This document shows positions 59,740 through 64,000 of a stretch of DNA of 64,000 nucleotides, in pieces. A program made the position numbers and the translations under genes. The stretch is taken from NCBI GenBank assembly GCA_032191485.1, contig JAVDOI010000003.1:14015813-14079812 (forward strand). The letters are read 5' to 3'. Source of the stretch: Leptoclinus maculatus. Taxonomy: Eukaryota > Chordata > Actinopteri > Perciformes > Stichaeidae. Within the stretch, counting starts at the first letter, position 1. Each line of letters begins with the position of its first letter. The notes beneath the pieces were generated by a model that saw only the letters and a list, made by a program, of their open reading frames with translations, searched no databases and was not told the origin of the DNA.

Positions 59740-61671
59740 CACCTTTAGAAAAGTATTTCAGGGAAGTGGTCCCAGCAAGTTATTAACGTTTCCATCACAG
59801 CTTATTTCTTTTTTATTTTCCAATCGTTGTTTTAAATTCTTTATTAAAACACAATCCAATCCTTCTGTTTCTCTGAGACTCTGCAATGAGTGGATGAAGT
59901 ATTCAGATCATTTTCTTCAGTAAAAGAAGCAATACTGCAATGTGAAAATACCTTAATATCAGTCGTCTATTAGAAGTAAAAATATCCATAATGCATCAGA
60001 ATTGCTTCTCTTAATGTTACATTATTATACATTATAGTATTGGATTTTAAGTGATGAAAAATTATCAAATATGATTCATAGCGTGTATCAAATTCGTACT
60101 GTTGTAGCTTGTTGATGTGGAGTTATTTTTATCTAATCTAGGTTGTAACAATTCATTTTATTTCACAAGATTATTGTGTTTATTTTGAAAATCCAAAGTA
60201 ACTATTGATTTCAGATAAATGTAGTGGAGTAAAACATTTGCCTGTTGAATGTAACGGAGTAGAAGTATGAAGTAGCAGAAAATGGGGGTACTCAAGGAAT
60301 GTACAGGTACCTCAAAATTGTACAGTTTGTGAGTTAATGTTCTTACATTTCACCACAGATCTCTGCTGACCATCGCTGTACCAACTATAACTCACTCCTC
60401 CCCCATTTTGAATTGAATGACTTCCCTTACACAGCACCTACCTGTCATACATAATTATAACCTATTCTATTCATAGTCCACTTATTGCTGTCCACAATGC
60501 CCCCTCGTCCTTCCCATGTGCAGGGAATGGTATTTTCCTTTCCATGAAATACATTACTTCTAGTCTAAGGGAGCTAATTATGAGTTTCAGATATTATGAG
60601 GTCAGAAATAAAGATCTGGAAAATGGTGGCCGAGAAGGCATCGGGGGAAATCTACCACTTTGTCTCACTGTTTATCTCTTTGATCGTACAAGTGTGAGAT
60701 GCAACCTGTGTCTTGTAGAGGTATTGTTGGTGTTAGTGAAAGAAAGCCAGGATGAATGTGTTTCCATGTTTGGTGTATGATAAATGACGGCACAGATAAA
60801 ACCTCACAATTCCAGACATTACCACTTTTCCCGGCTTAATGTTACAAATATGTCATCTTGAGCAGACAGTTCTTGATGAAACAGGTGTGCGAGTTTGGCG
60901 TCTAGACAGCGAGAGCACAGGGGATACATATGAATGCCAATGAGACATATGAATGCCAATGAGTAAGCAAATCAATTAGGTTTTTTCAATTGAATGGGGG
61001 TAAAGAGAGAACCCCCCTTTCCTTCTCACACAGAATCAATCTGCATTTGGCAGAAGACAGAAACAAAGGACACACGTTATAAACACCACGAGCAGCTGTG
61101 AGAAGAGGAGAAACGGATAAGTCCCCTCAGATTTGATATCATCTGTTGAGAGGTCTCTGGTCTCACACCTCCCGCTTTAATTTGGCTTGTGTGTCTTTTT
61201 TTCAAACCCCCAGAGACGGAGCTCATAGCTGGGGCGTGACATTGCAGCCGTGATGTGATTCCCTGCCACAGCAACCAACCTGATCCACATCAGTCAAGTC
61301 CTTTTTAATGAAATGTCTGAGGTTTGTATTTGCTTCATTAAACTGAAGGAGTCAGCCATTGATTCTTTTTCTCTTCCTAACACTGATGTTAGGTTTACTC
61401 CAGGTTGAAATTGGACACCATGGATCTGTGTGTGTGTGTGTGTGTGTGTTTTTGGGTCCGTTATGACAGTTGAAGGTTATATTTGGTTCCCACACTTAGA
61501 GAAACTGTACTGTATTTGTGTAAACATACTGTATATGTTGGTCTGAATGTGCCAATTATAGCTGAGATGATTAGTTTATTGATTAGTTGGTCGACAATAA
61601 ATTGTTTTGGTAATTTCTTAACTAACAAGAGTCTACATTCAAGATAGCGGCTCTTAGAGGCTTAAAGGTGC
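59740..61671. other. Intergenic upstream of dlk1, no gene recognised
   Basis: AT-rich, with short open frames only. It holds a direct duplication of a 20-base unit near 60926-60965 and a GT tract at 61429-61449. A fragment related to the 'agggctgcaactaac' family (words 'gattagtttattgattagtt' and 'gtcgacaataaattg') lies near 61560-61620. Nothing resembling the human neighbours upstream of DLK1 is visible. Confidence 0.5.
61429..61449. repeat. (GT)n microsatellite
   Basis: A short pure GT tract. Confidence 0.9.
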
Positions 61672-61857
61672 AGTGTGTAGGATTTGGCAGCATCTATATA
61701 TGAGGTTGCAGATTGCAACCAACTGAAACTTCTCCTGAATGGCCCTACGGCTAAGAGCCAGTGTTTGGTGTGTCCGTTCTGGGCTACTGTAGAAACATCT
61801 CAGCTGGCTCTGTGAAGAGGACCCGCTCTAATTATATATAAAAACTTCTTATTTGAG
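61672..61857 (+). mobile_element. 5' part of a TTAA-type teleost MITE
   Basis: Starts TTAA followed by 'aggtgcagtgtgtaggattt'. It continues 'gaggttgcagattgcaacca' and 'gagccagtgtttggtgtgtc', then 'cgttctgggctactgtagaa' and 'gaagaggacccgctc'. I recognise this order from a widespread fish element. The 3' half is missing and a different repeat follows at once. Confidence 0.7.
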
Positions 61858-62070
61858 CTAAATGCTAAAATCAGCATTCATGCTCACCATGGCACTGCTA
61901 ACATGCTGATGTTTAGCAATATAATGTTTACCATGTTCACCATCTTAGCTAACATTTGATATTTAGCACTAAACATAAAGAACACCCGGGGCTTATGGGA
62001 AATAAAAGTATTAGACAAATACACATTTTCACGTGATAATGGAGGTAGTTGAAAGGTTATAGTATAAAAA
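61858..62070 (+). repeat. Teleost repeat rich in 'tgctaacatgctgatg' words
   Basis: Contains 'gctaaatgctaaaatcagca' and 'actgctaacatgctgatgtt', then 'taatgtttaccatgttcacc', 'tttagcactaaacataaag' and 'gcttatgggaaataaaagta'. These follow the order of a common dispersed fish repeat as I remember it. It abuts the truncated MITE at 61672-61857, so one element probably inserted into the other. Confidence 0.65.
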
Positions 62071-64000
62071 AAAATCTATGTTTGCACCTTCTCAAATATG
62101 AATACATGCAGGATTTCTTATTCTTCCGTTACAGTAAACTGGATATTGGTTGGACAAAACAAGCAATGTTAATATATCAACCTGGTTTTCTGACATATTA
62201 TAGGCTAAACAGTCAATTAATTAAACAAGGAAGTAATGAACAGATTAATAGATCAGGAAAATAATCATAAATTACAGCTCTAGTCTGTGTTTGCATTTAT
62301 GTGATTTAGATCCAACTACCGTCTGAGCTCATTTCCAGTAATTATGCATCTGCAGGGAATGGGGGTTTCATTCAATAATACAGGAGTCTTATTTCTAATC
62401 TCTGTGAAGGTCAGTCCCACACTGAGCACTTTTCTCCACACAGGTGAGGAAACACGATGCCATGCCATAGGGGCACAGTTGGATCTGCATAATACCCGTG
62501 TAGATTGTTTAATTTCAAGTCCACTAGGGATTGGAAATATATTCATTGGAATTCTTAACACGCAGATGCAAAATGTGGAAAAGTCTATCAGCTCTCTCTA
62601 AAATCTGATTAAAGAAATCCCCATTCAGTCCACATATACCAGCCAGGGTTTTGATACAAATCTTTTCATTCAAACTCTCAGACGGCCACGTTAGCTTGCA
62701 GGAAATGGATCTTGGGGTCCTGAATTCTAAACACAATTAGCTCGATAATAACATGTGGTGTGACTGCCCAGTTCTCCCTGTCTACTGGCTGTCGGGCAGA
62801 CCATTAGCCAGGTGGAGCTCAATAGGGCTCACTTACGCACATGATGCAGTAAATCTGCCAGTACACAATAAATATATACATTTATATATACACCCCAGAA
62901 ACAAACGCTCAAGTGCATATAAAGGACACGATTGACTTTTATATTGGTTGGAGCATCAGGTTATGTTTTGGATTACAGCCCACAAATTAAGTACTTAAGT
63001 AACACCGGTGGTTTGCTTACTGGGTACATTGCAATGAGTATAAGTGAAGAAGTACAGGGAATAAAGTTGTTAGGGAGGACATAGAGACCAATTACAACGT
63101 GATTACTTTATTACAGGTACAGACAGGGAACAGATTGTTGTCTGTATGACTTATGAATAGTTCTGCTCATGATGCGTGAGTGTTTCACTTGGTAAACAAA
63201 ATCTTGATTCAAAGTTGATCAAAATATGATATATTTACTTTTTTTGAGAAGTTCACTGCACTATTCTTCATACTGTGTCCCGATAAAGTGAAAGCCACTT
63301 AATTGTTTATGACCTGATGATATCACAGAATGTAAAAGCTGTTCCTCTTCTCCAACATCAGATTTAATTGAGTGATGGATCCGACATTGTAGTCCAAAAC
63401 TACAATACTGTTAGCCAGTTTATCATAATATAACTGCTGCAGCTGTGGAGGTTCATCCTTCTCCCCAAGCGTAGTCTACTGTTTTGTTCCCCAGCATGTA
63501 CGACTCACAATATGGAGGAGACTGGGATCATTCTTATATGTTCAAGGCAACATCAGTCTTGACTTTAATATTGCTTTTCTAACTTATGTAGCTACTAACT
63601 GTATTTTGCAGTCACCTGAAGCATTATCAAACATCTATCTACTGTCTTACGACTGATAAGAGGATCTTCCCCTCTATAAGAGCTAGAGAAACAGTAAATT
63701 ATGCCAAAGACCTGAAACGACTGTACTGCCAGTGTGTTTAGTGCCTTGTCACTTCAGGGGACTCGGAATCACACAGGAGAGTCTCTTAAAGTTGATAGAC
63801 AGAGGCAATTTCTTCAGTCACTTTTGGTCTCTTGATACCAATTTTCATTGTCATGGCAATTTCATAATTCCCCATGATTGCGGTACACTGTCAGCTTCTT
63901 GTCTCTCAGGCAGAGAGAGAGAGAGAGGAGATGTATATGTGATATGTTGGCTAATTCAATTTTTTGCCTTCCCGACTTCTAAATACATGCAGTAATTAGT
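62071..64000. other. Right-edge intergenic DNA, no gene recognised
   Basis: Only short open frames without recognisable domains. A fragment of the 'agggctgcaactaac' family in reverse orientation ('gaaaataatcataaattaca' then 'gctcta') ends near 62285. A short GA tract lies at 63910-63926. Nothing else stands out. Confidence 0.5.

Overview
The window is nuclear DNA of a ray-finned fish, most likely a percomorph teleost. This is inferred from spliced vertebrate genes with small introns, many dinucleotide microsatellites, and several interspersed repeats I recognise as widespread in teleosts. No bacterial, viral or plasmid gene organisation is present.

Three vertebrate genes can be supported. 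(1) ppp2r5c (B56-gamma regulatory subunit of protein phosphatase 2A), plus strand: 13 coding exons from 2532 to 11053, with the first exon(s) lost beyond the left edge and a long AT-repeat-bearing 3' UTR running to about 13.6 kb. (2) dio3 (type 3 iodothyronine deiodinase), plus strand: a complete intronless selenoprotein gene at 43688-44476 with an in-frame UGA for selenocysteine, a TATA box upstream and a foldable SECIS element in the 3' UTR. (3) dlk1 (delta-like non-canonical Notch ligand 1), minus strand: five coding exons from 58980 down to 52067 encoding 391 residues, with a probable non-coding first exon near 59.45-59.7 kb.

This is the fish counterpart of the mammalian DLK1-DIO3-PPP2R5C neighbourhood (human 14q32, imprinted in placental mammals). 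Gene order is kept, but the locus is small. dio3 and dlk1 stand tail to tail about 7 kb apart. No RTL1-like or other open reading frame worth calling lies between them, and I saw no MEG3-like gene, although a non-coding RNA could not be excluded by eye. About 30 kb without a recognisable gene separates ppp2r5c from dio3 and may hold regulatory DNA.

Layout: 1-2531 upstream ppp2r5c intron; 2532-13.6 kb ppp2r5c, unusually rich in long C homopolymers; 13.6-43.56 kb gene desert with microsatellites, MITE-like repeats and a few repeat-poor blocks that may be conserved elements; 43.56-45.01 kb dio3; 45.0-51.7 kb intergenic with two identifiable repeats; 51.7-59.74 kb dlk1; 59.74-64 kb intergenic with a composite of two teleost repeats. 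The genes do not form an operon. Their link is evolutionary (old synteny) and perhaps shared cis-regulation.
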